NCBI GenBank assembly: GCA_963772515.1
Contig: CAVYXC010000002.1
Coordinates: forward strand, 992,001-1,056,000
Reading direction: 5' to 3'
DNA from: JAFAHD01 sp963772515
Lineage (GTDB): Bacteria; Vulcanimicrobiota; Vulcanimicrobiia; Eremiobacterales; Eremiobacteraceae
Length of the DNA: 64,000 nucleotides
Shown here piece by piece: positions 34,857 through 43,480 of this stretch (positions within the stretch are counted from its first letter, which is position 1; the number at the start of each line of letters is the position of its first letter). A program made the position numbers and the translations under genes. Under the pieces are notes generated by a model. The model was not told where the DNA came from, ran no database searches, and saw only the letters and a list, made by a program, of their open reading frames with translations.

Positions 34857-35965
34857 CCCGGCGATGGCGATCGATCTGCTTTGCCGCAAGCCTTGCATTT
34901 GCCATCGCACTGGCTGCATGCGCCCGCCCCGCCTCGACGTACAGCGGCACGCTGCAAGCGGAGTCGGCAAATGTCGGCAGCACGGTCGGCGGGCGGGTTG
35001 TCGCCGTGCCGGTGGCGGACGGCCAGACGGTGCACAGAGGCGACGTCATCGTGCGCTTCGATCCCAAAGATCAGCGCGCGGCGCTCGCGCAGGCGCAGGG
35101 CACGCTCGCCCAAGCGCGCGCCACGCTTGCCGACCTGCTCGCCGGTCCACGCCCGCAAGACATCGAGAAGGCAAACGCGCAGGCAGCGCAAGCGCAAGCG
35201 GGCTACCAGCAGGCGCTGCTCACCGCGCCGCACCAGATAACCGAGGCCGCGGCCAACTTCAAGCAAGCGAAGGCGTCCGACGTGCAGGCGAAACACGACG
35301 TTGATCGAGCAGCGCTCCTCTTCCGCGGTGGCGCTATTTCCGCACAGGCCTATGACGCGGCGCTTTCAAACGACCGCCAGGCTCGAGCGCGGCTCGCGTC
35401 TGCGCAGGCGCAGTTCGAGGCGGCGCGCACCGGCTCGGTGCCGCAAGGCGTGGCTGCGGCGCTGCAGACGTATCAGGCGGCGGCGGCCAACGCCGCGCTG
35501 ATCGCTGCTGGAACGCGTCCGGACCAAATCCAAGCGGCGCGCGACGCGGTCGTGAGCGCCCAAGGCCTCGTCGGCGCGGCAAACGCGCGCTTGGCCGAGA
35601 TGACGGTTCTCGCGCCTGCAGACGGCGTCATCAACAGTCTCGATCTGCGGGCCGGCGATCTGGTGCCGGCCGGCGCCTCTGTCGCGAGCGTCGACGAGTT
35701 CGTGGATCCGTTCGTGCGCATCTACGTGTCGCAATCGATGCTCGGGCAAGTGAAGGTCGGACAGCACGTCAGCGTGCATTCGGACGCGCTGCCCCTGCGT
35801 TCGTTCGACGGACATGTCGAGCAGATCGATTCCAGCGCTCAGTTCACTCCGCGCGACGTGCAGACAGCGGAGGATCGCGCCGACCTCGTGTTCGGCGTCA
35901 AAGTGCGCGTCAGCGATCCCGACCGCGTGTTGCGCGGCGGCACGACGGTTTCGGTCAGCTTGTGA
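34853..35965 (+). CDS. HlyD/YbhG-like periplasmic adaptor lipoprotein
   Basis: 370 residues. Lipoprotein signal with lipobox L-A-A-C (A-I-A-L-A-A-C-A), then a biotinyl-lipoyl half-motif (V-G-G-R-V-V-A-V-P-V-A-D-G-Q-T-V), a long Ala/Gln-rich coiled coil (about 75-240), the second lipoyl half (L-A-P-A-D-G-V-I-N-S-L), and a beta-barrel domain. It should link the inner-membrane ABC transporter to an outer-membrane channel; no TolC gene is nearby. The start overlaps the TetR stop by four bases. Confidence 0.9.
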   Translation: MTRRWRSICFAASLAFAIALAACARPASTYSGTLQAESANVGSTVGGRVVAVPVADGQTVHRGDVIVRFDPKDQRAALAQAQGTLAQARATLADLLAGPRPQDIEKANAQAAQAQAGYQQALLTAPHQITEAAANFKQAKASDVQAKHDVDRAALLFRGGAISAQAYDAALSNDRQARARLASAQAQFEAARTGSVPQGVAAALQTYQAAAANAALIAAGTRPDQIQAARDAVVSAQGLVGAANARLAEMTVLAPADGVINSLDLRAGDLVPAGASVASVDEFVDPFVRIYVSQSMLGQVKVGQHVSVHSDALPLRSFDGHVEQIDSSAQFTPRDVQTAEDRADLVFGVKVRVSDPDRVLRGGTTVSVSL

Positions 35966-36912
35966 GCGCGACCGGACCTGCCATTGTCGCGCGAGATCTC
36001 ACCAAGCGCTACGGCGATCAGACCGTGGTCGACCGGCTGAGCTTCGAGGTCGAGCATGGAACGATCTTTGGATTCTTGGGCCCGAACGGCAGCGGCAAGT
36101 CGACGACGATCAAGATGTTGTGCGGGCTGGTGCGGCCCAACGCCGGCCAGGCCAGCGTCGCCGGCTTTGACGTCGAGCGGCAGGGCGATCGCGTACGCGA
36201 GTCGATCGGCTACATGTCGCAGCAGTTCTCGCTGTACGGCGACCTGACCGTCGACGAGAACCTCGAATTCTACGGGCGCGCGTACAATCTCGACAAGGCG
36301 CGGCGCGAACGGCGCAAACGCGACGTCACCGAGCTTGCCGGCATCGGCCAATACAGCAATCGGCTGGCCGACCAGCTTTCGGGCGGTTGGAAGCAGCGGC
36401 TCGCGCTGGCGACGGCATTTCTGCACGAGCCGAACGTGATGTTCTTGGACGAGCCGACCGCGGGCATCGACCCGGTGGCGCGCCGCGATTTATGGGATCT
36501 GCTTTTCAAGCTGGCCGAGAAAGGCGTCACGCTCTTCGTCACCACGCATTACATGGATGAGGCCGAACGCTGTTCGCGCGTGGGCTACATCTTCAACGGC
36601 GAGCTGATCGCGCTCGGCACGCTCGACGAACTGCGCCGCCTGCCGGGCGTGCAGCCGGCGGGAACCGTCCGGTACGCCGTTCACACGACCGATGTCATGC
36701 CCGCGTTCTCCGCTTCGCAGCAGCTCGGATACGTCAAAGACGTCACGATCTTCGGCCGCGATTTGCATCTCGTGGTGGCCTCGGACATCACGCCGGAGCG
36801 GCTGCGCGCCGACCTGTCCGCCGCGCGGGGCGGCATCGAAGGCATCGAGCGCATCGAACCGTCGCTCGAAGACGTCTTCGTCGCGCTCACGCGCTCGCGC
36901 GGGGCGGCATGA
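35962..36912 (+). CDS. ABC exporter ATPase (YbhF-like)
   Basis: 316 residues. Walker A G-P-N-G-S-G-K-S-T, signature L-S-G-G-W-K-Q-R, Walker B V-M-F-L-D-E-P-T-A-G-I-D-P, switch T-T-H-Y-M-D-E-A-E. It is a single ATPase domain, whereas E. coli YbhF has two in tandem, so it should act as a homodimer. GTG 35962 overlaps the adaptor stop. A C-terminal regulatory region of about 90 residues follows the ATPase. Confidence 0.92.
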   Translation: MSATGPAIVARDLTKRYGDQTVVDRLSFEVEHGTIFGFLGPNGSGKSTTIKMLCGLVRPNAGQASVAGFDVERQGDRVRESIGYMSQQFSLYGDLTVDENLEFYGRAYNLDKARRERRKRDVTELAGIGQYSNRLADQLSGGWKQRLALATAFLHEPNVMFLDEPTAGIDPVARRDLWDLLFKLAEKGVTLFVTTHYMDEAERCSRVGYIFNGELIALGTLDELRRLPGVQPAGTVRYAVHTTDVMPAFSASQQLGYVKDVTIFGRDLHLVVASDITPERLRADLSAARGGIEGIERIEPSLEDVFVALTRSRGAA

Positions 36913-38033
36913 GGTCGGCGTTCGACCCGCGCGGTTTCTCCGCCGTGCTCTACAAAGAAGTGCTGCACGTCGTACGCGACCGGGCCACGCTCGTACTGGC
37001 GTTGATGCTGCCGATCCTGCAACTGCTGTTGTTCGGCTACGCGATCAACACGCGCGTCGAGCACATTCCCACGGCATACTACGACGAGGACCGCGGCGCG
37101 CTCGCCATCCGCGCGTTGGATTCGCTGCGGACCTCGCAGCAGTTCGATCTCGTGCGCAAAGCGTCGTCCCGTCAAGAGCTCGATAAGCTCATCGTCGCCG
37201 GCAAAGTCCACGTCGCGGTCGACGTCCCGCCGAACTTCACCGCCGACGTGCTCGCCGGCCGTCAAGCGCAGATCCAAGTGCTGATCGACGGTTCGGACTC
37301 GTCGATCGCGCAGCAAGCGTATGGCGCGTCGGGGCTCATCGGCCAGTCGCTGTCGGCCCAGCTGCACCCGCAACCGGCGACAGCCATCTCGATCATCGAC
37401 GTGCGCCCGCGCATGCTCTTCAATCCCGATCTGCGCAGTGCGAACTTCCTCGTGCCTGGGCTCATCGGCTTGATCATGCAGCTCATCACGATCTTTCTTA
37501 TGGCGCTCTCGATCGTCGGGGAGCGAGAATACGGGACGCTCGACCAGCTGCTGGTCACCCCGATCGGGCCGACCGGGCTCATGCTCGGCAAGATCGTGCC
37601 CTACGTGTGCATCGGGTTCGTCGATTTCTTACTCGTCTTGCTGGCGATGGTCTACATCTTCAAGGTGCCGATCGCGGGGAGCGTGCCGCTGCTGCTCGCG
37701 CTCGGCGCGTGCTTCTTGATATCGGCCCTCGGCCTTGGCCTGCTGGTCTCGACGGTCGCGCAAACGCAGCTGCAGGCGATCCTGATGACATTCGCGCTCA
37801 CCGGGCCTTCAGTGCTGCTGTCGGGATTTTTCTTCGAGCGCGAGCTGATGCCCACGGTCATGCAGTGGATCGGCTTGCTCATCCCGATGACCTATTTCTT
37901 GGAGATCCTTCGCGGCATCATCTTGCGCGGCGCCGGACTGGATTCGCTCTGGCCGCAGGTGCTCGCCATGTGCGGGCTGGGCGTGGTGCTGATACTCGTG
38001 TCCAGCATCCGCTTCGCGCGCGCGACGTCCTGA
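36909..38033 (+). CDS. ABC-2 type permease (YbhS/YbhR-like)
   Basis: 374 residues. N-terminal helix (L-V-L-A-L-M-L-P-I-L-Q-L-L-L-F-G-Y-A), a large periplasmic domain (about 60-175), then five helices with the ABC-2 signature E-R-E-Y-G-T-L-D-Q-L-L-V-T-P. E. coli has two permeases (YbhS, YbhR); only one is encoded here, which implies a homodimer. It is the last gene of the operon, with ATGA overlap to the ATPase. In the 155 bases that follow I find no clear feature. Confidence 0.9.
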   Translation: MRSAFDPRGFSAVLYKEVLHVVRDRATLVLALMLPILQLLLFGYAINTRVEHIPTAYYDEDRGALAIRALDSLRTSQQFDLVRKASSRQELDKLIVAGKVHVAVDVPPNFTADVLAGRQAQIQVLIDGSDSSIAQQAYGASGLIGQSLSAQLHPQPATAISIIDVRPRMLFNPDLRSANFLVPGLIGLIMQLITIFLMALSIVGEREYGTLDQLLVTPIGPTGLMLGKIVPYVCIGFVDFLLVLLAMVYIFKVPIAGSVPLLLALGACFLISALGLGLLVSTVAQTQLQAILMTFALTGPSVLLSGFFFERELMPTVMQWIGLLIPMTYFLEILRGIILRGAGLDSLWPQVLAMCGLGVVLILVSSIRFARATS

Positions 38034-38188
38034 CGCGGGACGCTGGGAGCTCAGACCACACACGGGCGTTGCCGGTCCGTGCCCCCAGCAAGCGAAGCGT
38101 AGCACCCGCCCGCGTTGCGGTCGCGCACATTTGGACGGCCGTGCGCACGTTCTGGTGAAAGCCTGGCACGTTCGAGGTTCTAGCGCTC

Positions 38189-39118
38189 CTAGTCGAGGAT
38201 GAGGTCGAGCAGCGGCGGATAGCACCGTGCGATGCACTGGTGAGGGTTTTCCGGTTCGATGACGTCATGCATCGCGGGAAAGCCCTCGAGCCATACGACA
38301 GAGCTTGCGAGCATGCCGGTGCCGCGCCAGTACTCCGCGAGCTGGGCAGGCACGCTGCTGTTGACCGCCGGGTCGAGCGGGTTCAACGCGAAGATCATCT
38401 GCGTGCGCCTCCGCCCCGCAAGCGGAGCTTGCGCGCCGAGCGTCCACTCGCCGATCTTGTAGCATTCGCCGAGCGCGCGCAGCGGATAGCGGGGGTAGGC
38501 GTGGCTGGGCGTGATCGCTTCCTTGAGCCGTGGATCCCACCACGCGTAGCGTGACGGCGGCATCGCGCGCATCCACCCGGCGGCATAGACGCTGAACGGA
38601 AACCAGATATGATCGATGCCGAACGCCGGGGACAAGGCGACGCAGCGGTCGATATCGCCGCGCCGCGTCGCGAGCCATGCGGTCAGCACGCCGCCCAGCG
38701 ATATACCGTGCACGACCAGCCGCCGGCCTAAACCGCGGGCGGCGTCGATCGCTTCCATTGCGAGCGCGCAGACCTGGTCGGCGGTCATGCGCTCGAGCCG
38801 GGTCGTCATCCGGTTCACGTCGCCATGCTCCGGCAGGCGCGGCACGAGCACATTGCAGCCGCGCGCATGCAGTCGCTGCGCGAACAGCGCGTACTGGGCC
38901 GGGCAATTGGTGAAGCCGTGGAAGAGAACGACTGCACGCTCGGTTTGGTGGCCGTGATCGTATAAGGCCGTTCGTCCGACCGGAAGGATGCTGACGTCGT
39001 CGCGCGCTTGGATACTGCGCACGCGTGCGAGCGCATCCTCAAAACCCGATTGTCTTGGTGCGACTACCGTGGCGAGCGGCACCGCGGAGAGTATCTCGAC
39101 GAAATCGCGCCGCTTCAT
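38189..39118 (-). CDS. Alpha/beta hydrolase (carboxylesterase/monoacylglycerol lipase-like)
   Basis: 309 residues. The N-terminus M-K-R-R-D-F-V-E-I-L-S-A-V-P-L-A resembles a Tat signal, though the hydrophobic part is short. Oxyanion motif V-L-F-H-G-F-T-N-C-P, nucleophile elbow H-G-I-S-L-G-G, and a late His in P-A-M-H-D-V-I. The acid is probably in the N-P-L-D-P-A-V segment. It resembles bacterial carboxylesterase Est30/lysophospholipase folds. It starts 17 bases after the SdhE-like gene, so it may be carried on the dehydrogenase transcript without being part of the complex. Confidence 0.85.
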   Translation of the reverse strand: MKRRDFVEILSAVPLATVVAPRQSGFEDALARVRSIQARDDVSILPVGRTALYDHGHQTERAVVLFHGFTNCPAQYALFAQRLHARGCNVLVPRLPEHGDVNRMTTRLERMTADQVCALAMEAIDAARGLGRRLVVHGISLGGVLTAWLATRRGDIDRCVALSPAFGIDHIWFPFSVYAAGWMRAMPPSRYAWWDPRLKEAITPSHAYPRYPLRALGECYKIGEWTLGAQAPLAGRRRTQMIFALNPLDPAVNSSVPAQLAEYWRGTGMLASSVVWLEGFPAMHDVIEPENPHQCIARCYPPLLDLILD

Positions 39119-39135
39119 CCGCCGGGCTCGCGCCG

Positions 39136-40020
39136 TTAGACCTTGAGTTCGACCTTCTCGAGCGCCTTGGTGGTCGACACGACGTGGTGGTTGAGTCGGA
39201 GCTCTTCGGGTGAGTAGCCGAACGCTAACCCGAGCAGCTGCGGCAGATGGAAGATCGGCGTGTCGATCACCTTGTGCATCACGCGAGCCGCGTCGGGTTG
39301 CTGCGCGTCTAGATTGAGATGGCACAGCGGACACGGAGTGACCAGCAGGTCTGCGCCTTTTTCCTTCGCCTCGAGGATGTGGTTGCCGCCCATGGTCAGC
39401 GCCTTGTCGCGATTCATCGTCACCATCGGGAAGCCGCAACACTTGGACTTGCCGTGGTACTCGACGGCCTCGCCGCCGACGACTTCGATGAGCTGCTCGA
39501 GATAGGTGGCGCGCTCCGGCCGCTCTTTGAGGCCGAGGTACTCCTGCGGCCGCAGGATGTAGCAGCCGTAGAACGGCGCGATCTTCAAGCCGGTCAGCTT
39601 GTGTTTGACGAGTGAGCGGATCTTGTCGAGGCCGATGTCTTCCACAAGGATCCACAACAGGTGTTTGACCGTCGTCGTTCCTTTATACTGATAGCCGCTG
39701 TCGGCCAAAGCGACGTTGGCCGCCGCGAGGCGTTCCGGGCTCTTCTTGAAGTGGTAGTTGTGATTGGAGAGCACGCCCTGGCAAGTCGAGCAGATCGTCA
39801 TCAGCGTCGCGCCTTGCTGCTCGGCCATGGCCAGCGTCAAGCCGTTGAGCGAGTCAGCGAGCGGCGGATTCTGTTCGGAGAGCACGCCGGCGCCGGTGCA
39901 CGGCGCTTCGGTCAGCTCGTGCAGCTCGAGGCCAAGCGCCTCAGCGACTTTGCCGGTGGAGACGTACAGTTCGGGGCATGCGCCTTTGGAGACGCAGCCG
40001 GGCCAGAATGCGACTTTCAT
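39136..40020 (-). CDS. Succinate dehydrogenase/fumarate reductase CCG-domain subunit (SdhE-type)
   Basis: 294 residues of the heterodisulfide reductase B-like family. The C-terminal cysteine-rich domain is complete (F-Y-G-C-Y ... S-K-C-C-G-F-P ... T-P-C-P-L-C). The N-terminal domain (P-G-C-V-S-K-G-A-C ... A-P-C-T-G-A-G ... C-S-T-C-Q-G) is degenerate: C-T-G in place of C-C-G. In SdhABE and MfrABE enzymes this subunit replaces the haem-containing membrane anchors and passes electrons to quinone. The gene overlaps SdhB by four bases. It has no membrane helix. Confidence 0.9.
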   Translation of the reverse strand: MKVAFWPGCVSKGACPELYVSTGKVAEALGLELHELTEAPCTGAGVLSEQNPPLADSLNGLTLAMAEQQGATLMTICSTCQGVLSNHNYHFKKSPERLAAANVALADSGYQYKGTTTVKHLLWILVEDIGLDKIRSLVKHKLTGLKIAPFYGCYILRPQEYLGLKERPERATYLEQLIEVVGGEAVEYHGKSKCCGFPMVTMNRDKALTMGGNHILEAKEKGADLLVTPCPLCHLNLDAQQPDAARVMHKVIDTPIFHLPQLLGLAFGYSPEELRLNHHVVSTTKALEKVELKV

Positions 40021-41024
40021 TTGAATCGTCCGCCGATCTTCTTGAAGAGGTTCTTGATCCGCTCGACATGCGGGACCGCATGGTGGATGAGGGGCGGGAA
40101 CTTGCCGGCCCGCAGCAAGTTGAACGCCGCGGGCAACGACTGCAGCTGCGCGGGGATGTTGAACAGGCCCAGCGACTTGGGCATCAAGGTGAGCTCGTTG
40201 AGCCGGCCGCTATCGCGCACCGATTCCGCGAAGGCATCCGCGTGGCGAGTGCCCGGGTTGTGCGTGAAGCCGGCGTCGACCGCCATCTTGCGCAGCTTGA
40301 GGATCTGGTCAAGCGGCGCGACGCCCTTGGGGCACTGCTGCACGCATTCATAGCAGTGCGTGCAATCCCAGACGCCATTGGCCTCGCTGTACTGCCCGAG
40401 TCGCTGCGTCGTTTCCGCGTCGCGCGGGTCGGCGGTATAGCGATAGGCCTTGGCCAGCGCGGCGGGTCCGGTGAAGTCCGGATTGACGGCGAACGACTCG
40501 CAATCCATCAGGCACGCGCCGCACGAGATGCAGCCGACCTCTTGGATGAGTTCTTCCATCGCTTCGTTAGGGACCCGGTACTCTTCGCCTTGGGGCACCG
40601 GTTGCTTATTCTCAAGCCACGGTGTGACGGAGTAGTTCTTCTTCCAAAACGGCGTCATGTCGCAGACCAGATCGCGGATGATCGGCATCGAGGGAGGCGC
40701 CTCGACCGTGACCTTGCCGTCCGGCGAATGCTCTCGCAGTTTGCTCGTGCAGACCAGACGCGCGTGGCCATTCACCCACATCGCGCACGACCCGCAGATC
40801 GCGCTGCGGCAGGCGCAGCGTACGCCCAGGCTCTCGTCTTGATATTCGCGTATCGCGATCAGCGCGTCGAGCACCATCGCGTGCTCGGGCAGGTCGACCT
40901 TGAATGTCTGATAGACCTTGGGCACCGCCTTTTCGAAGGGCGGGCGGAACGGCGGACCCTGCTCGCCCACGGGCTGCGGTTCCCCTGGCGGACTATAGCG
41001 GCCGACGACGACGGTCCATTCCAT
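40017..41024 (-). CDS. sdhB: Succinate dehydrogenase/fumarate reductase iron-sulfur subunit
   Basis: 335 residues. [2Fe-2S] ligands C-A-C-R-S-A-I-C-G-S-C plus a later C-T-S; [4Fe-4S] C-I-S-C-G-A-C-L-M-D-C; and the third cluster C-T-H-C-Y-E-C-V-Q-Q-C-P. About 80 residues extend beyond the usual C-terminus (from roughly residue 255), often seen in non-classical complexes and possibly used to contact the CCG subunit. The start overlaps the SdhA stop (TGATG). Confidence 0.93.
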   Translation of the reverse strand: MEWTVVVGRYSPPGEPQPVGEQGPPFRPPFEKAVPKVYQTFKVDLPEHAMVLDALIAIREYQDESLGVRCACRSAICGSCAMWVNGHARLVCTSKLREHSPDGKVTVEAPPSMPIIRDLVCDMTPFWKKNYSVTPWLENKQPVPQGEEYRVPNEAMEELIQEVGCISCGACLMDCESFAVNPDFTGPAALAKAYRYTADPRDAETTQRLGQYSEANGVWDCTHCYECVQQCPKGVAPLDQILKLRKMAVDAGFTHNPGTRHADAFAESVRDSGRLNELTLMPKSLGLFNIPAQLQSLPAAFNLLRAGKFPPLIHHAVPHVERIKNLFKKIGGRFK

Positions 41025-42712
41025 CAGTACTTACGCTCCTGCGGCGGCCATTTGGTGATCGTCACCGGCAAATAGCTGATGGCGGGATCTTGGCCGTCGC
41101 GCCGGGTGATGAGGATGTGTTTGAGCCAGTCGGCGTCGTTGCGTTCCGGATAGTCGGTGCGCGACTGCGCGCCGCGGCTCTCCTTGCGCTCGATAGCGCC
41201 CACGATGGTGGTCTCCGCGCAATCGAGCATGTAGCCGAGCTCGAGCGCGAAGGTGAGCGCTTGATTGTAGATGCGGCCTTTGTCGCGTACGGCGACGGTC
41301 TCGTAACGTTTTTGCAGATCGCGCACTTGCGCGAGCGCCTCGCGCAGGCCGGCTTCATCGCGATAGACGCCGACCTTCTCGTCCATCAGCGTGCCGAGCT
41401 CGAGCCGCAGCTTGGCATGCGTCTCGCCGGTCGTCGGCCGGTCCATCAACGCTTGGATGCGCTTTTGCTCGGACGCCAAGAACTGCTCGCCGGCAAGGTC
41501 AGGCGGCATCGCTGACACCGTCTTGACGTAGGCGGCCGAGTTGCGGCCGGCATGGCGGCCGAACACGAGCGTGTCGAGCAGCGAATTCGCGCCCAGGCGA
41601 TTGCCGCCATGGACGCTCACGCACGCGACTTCGCCGGCGGCGTACAAGCCGGCCACGGGCGTGCGCGCGCCGGCATCCGTCTTCACGCCGCCCATGATGT
41701 AGTGCATGCCCGGGCGCACGGGCACGGGCTGGTTGAGCATGTCGATGCTCAAGAAGTCGAGCGCCATCTCGTGGATCTGTGGCAGCTTTTTGAGGATCAC
41801 GTCTGGTCCGAGATGGCGCAGGTCGAGCAGCACGCATCCGTCGATGCCGCGTCCGGCCGCGATCTCTTGCCACTCCGCGCGCGACACGACGTCGCGCGAC
41901 GCGAGCTCTTTCATCTTCGGCGCGTATTTCTCCATGAAACGTTCGCCGAGCGAGTTGAGCAGGTATGCGCCTTCACCGCGCGCCGCCTCGGTCATCAAAA
42001 AGCCGGAGCCCTTGAGCGTGGTGGGATGGTATTGCACCATCTCCATATCCATGACCGGCGCGCCCGCGCGATAGGCTAGCGCGATGCCGTCGCCGGTGCA
42101 GATGAGCGCGTTGGTGCTGGGCTCGTACACCCGGCCCATCCCGCCGCACGCCACGATCACGGCCTTGGCGCGCAACAGCACCAGGTCGCCGTTCATCATG
42201 TCGAGCGCGACGACGCCGCGGCACCCGCCGTCCACCATGAACAGCGAAGTCGCGAACCACTCCTCGTAGACCTTGACGCCGGCTTTGAGCAGCTGATCGT
42301 AGAGCGTATAGAGCAGGGCCTGCCCGGTGATGTCGCCGACGAAGTAGGTGCGGGCCTTGGAAGCGCCGCCGAAGGCGCGCGTGCCGAGCTTGCCGTCGGG
42401 TCCCCGGTAGAAAGTGACGCCCATGTGCTCGAGTTCGATGATGTCGGCGGGCGCCTCGGAGCACATGACCTCGACCGCGTCTTGGTCTGCGAGGTAATCC
42501 GAGCCCTTGATGGTGTCGAGGGCGTGGATCTCCCACGAATCGCCCTCGCCGATCGCGGCATTGATGCCGCCTTGGGCGGCGCCAGAGTGACTGCGCACCG
42601 GATGGACCTTGCTGATGACGGCGACGTTCGCGCCATTGCGCGCTGCTTCGAGCGCCGCACGCATGCCGGCGAGCCCGGCGCCGAGCACGAGGACGTCGTG
42701 GTCGACAATCAC
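41024..42712 (-). CDS. sdhA: Succinate dehydrogenase/fumarate reductase flavoprotein
   Basis: 562 residues. FAD site L-G-A-G-L-A-G, flavinylation region R-S-H-S-G-A-A-Q-G-G-I, substrate loop V-Q-Y-H-P-T-T-L, catalytic region with R in A-A-R-G-E-G, and H-G-G-N-R-L-G-A-N-S-L-L. GTG 42712 follows a weak GGGGTGAG. With SdhB and the SdhE-like subunit it forms an anchor-less complex oxidising succinate or reducing fumarate; direction cannot be read from sequence. There is no SdhC/SdhD in the window. Confidence 0.95.
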   Translation of the reverse strand: MIVDHDVLVLGAGLAGMRAALEAARNGANVAVISKVHPVRSHSGAAQGGINAAIGEGDSWEIHALDTIKGSDYLADQDAVEVMCSEAPADIIELEHMGVTFYRGPDGKLGTRAFGGASKARTYFVGDITGQALLYTLYDQLLKAGVKVYEEWFATSLFMVDGGCRGVVALDMMNGDLVLLRAKAVIVACGGMGRVYEPSTNALICTGDGIALAYRAGAPVMDMEMVQYHPTTLKGSGFLMTEAARGEGAYLLNSLGERFMEKYAPKMKELASRDVVSRAEWQEIAAGRGIDGCVLLDLRHLGPDVILKKLPQIHEMALDFLSIDMLNQPVPVRPGMHYIMGGVKTDAGARTPVAGLYAAGEVACVSVHGGNRLGANSLLDTLVFGRHAGRNSAAYVKTVSAMPPDLAGEQFLASEQKRIQALMDRPTTGETHAKLRLELGTLMDEKVGVYRDEAGLREALAQVRDLQKRYETVAVRDKGRIYNQALTFALELGYMLDCAETTIVGAIERKESRGAQSRTDYPERNDADWLKHILITRRDGQDPAISYLPVTITKWPPQERKY

Positions 42713-42804
42713 GGCAATCTCACCCCTGTCGGTCGTCTGTTAGGCGTTTGCGCTTCCCTCCGGTTTGCGGCGCGACCTACTGGCGCGCATGTGTTCGGGC
42801 GACT

Positions 42805-43296
42805 TTAGTCTAGCTTCTCGGTGAGCATCCGCGCGACCGGCTCGCGAGCCCGCACGGGCACGATCGCGCCTGCGATCACCAACCCCGCCGCGATGAGGAC
42901 GAGGTTCTTGAGCACGAACTCGCCCTGCGTGGTCAGCAACAGCGGATTGCCGTGTTGAAACGATTGCTCGGGCTCGAGGACGAACACCAAGAACGTGCCG
43001 AGCATCTGCAGGAAGAAGACGAGCATCGTCACGCGGATCGCCCAGCCGGTGAGCAGCCCGAGTCCGATGAGCAATTCGATCGCGCCCAAGCCTTTGACCG
43101 CGACGTCGAAGGGGAGGAATGGCAGCGTGCGCGCCACCAGATCCGCCACAGGGCTGACGCCGAAGACCTTCAGCGCGCCGAACCAGATGAAGACGATCGC
43201 CAATGCGATGCGCAGCACGAGAACGCCGCGGGTCCGTACGAAACCAATCGCCGCGTCGTCAAAGCGCTGGAGCCAGCCCGGTGTCCGCGTGCCCAT
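42805..43296 (-). CDS. DoxX-family membrane protein
   Basis: 163 residues, four helices: V-L-R-I-A-L-A-I-V-F-I-W-F-G, L-G-A-I-E-L-L-I-G-L-G-L-L-T-G-W, M-L-V-F-F-L-Q-M-L-G-T, and N-L-V-L-I-A-A-G-L-V-I. The motif I-W-F-G-A-L-K and the long first loop resemble the DoxX/YkgB (DUF417) group. It lies 92 bases upstream of sdhA on the same strand and may share its transcript. Function in quinone or redox chemistry is suggested for some DoxX proteins but not shown here. Confidence 0.85.
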   Translation of the reverse strand: MGTRTPGWLQRFDDAAIGFVRTRGVLVLRIALAIVFIWFGALKVFGVSPVADLVARTLPFLPFDVAVKGLGAIELLIGLGLLTGWAIRVTMLVFFLQMLGTFLVFVLEPEQSFQHGNPLLLTTQGEFVLKNLVLIAAGLVIAGAIVPVRAREPVARMLTEKLD

Positions 43297-43434
43297 GCCC
43301 GCCGCCTTTCCGCCCCCGTCCTTCCTTTAACCCATTAACGCCGGCGGCCGATGAACCTTTTAGGGTAGGGCTGCGACGAATCGCGCAGAGTGGCGTGGTC
43401 TTGTCGCCCGCCCGCTGCGCCACTCCCGATGGAA

Positions 43435-43454
43435 CGGTCGAATACATTCGACCG
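43435..43454. repeat. 20-bp palindrome, copy 6
   Basis: CGGTCGAATACATTCGACCG followed by CTACA, between the DoxX gene and the sigma-factor gene, 26 bases before the sigma factor's ATG. The rest of this 184-base divergent gap shows no clear promoter. Confidence 0.9.
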
Positions 43455-43480
43455 CTACAGGGGCGGCGCGAGAACGGCCA

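Noticed and set aside
38034..38188. tRNA- or small RNA-like sequence after the efflux operon
   Set aside because: Some short stems (CACGG/CCGTG) occur but no cloverleaf, anticodon arm or CCA end can be drawn.
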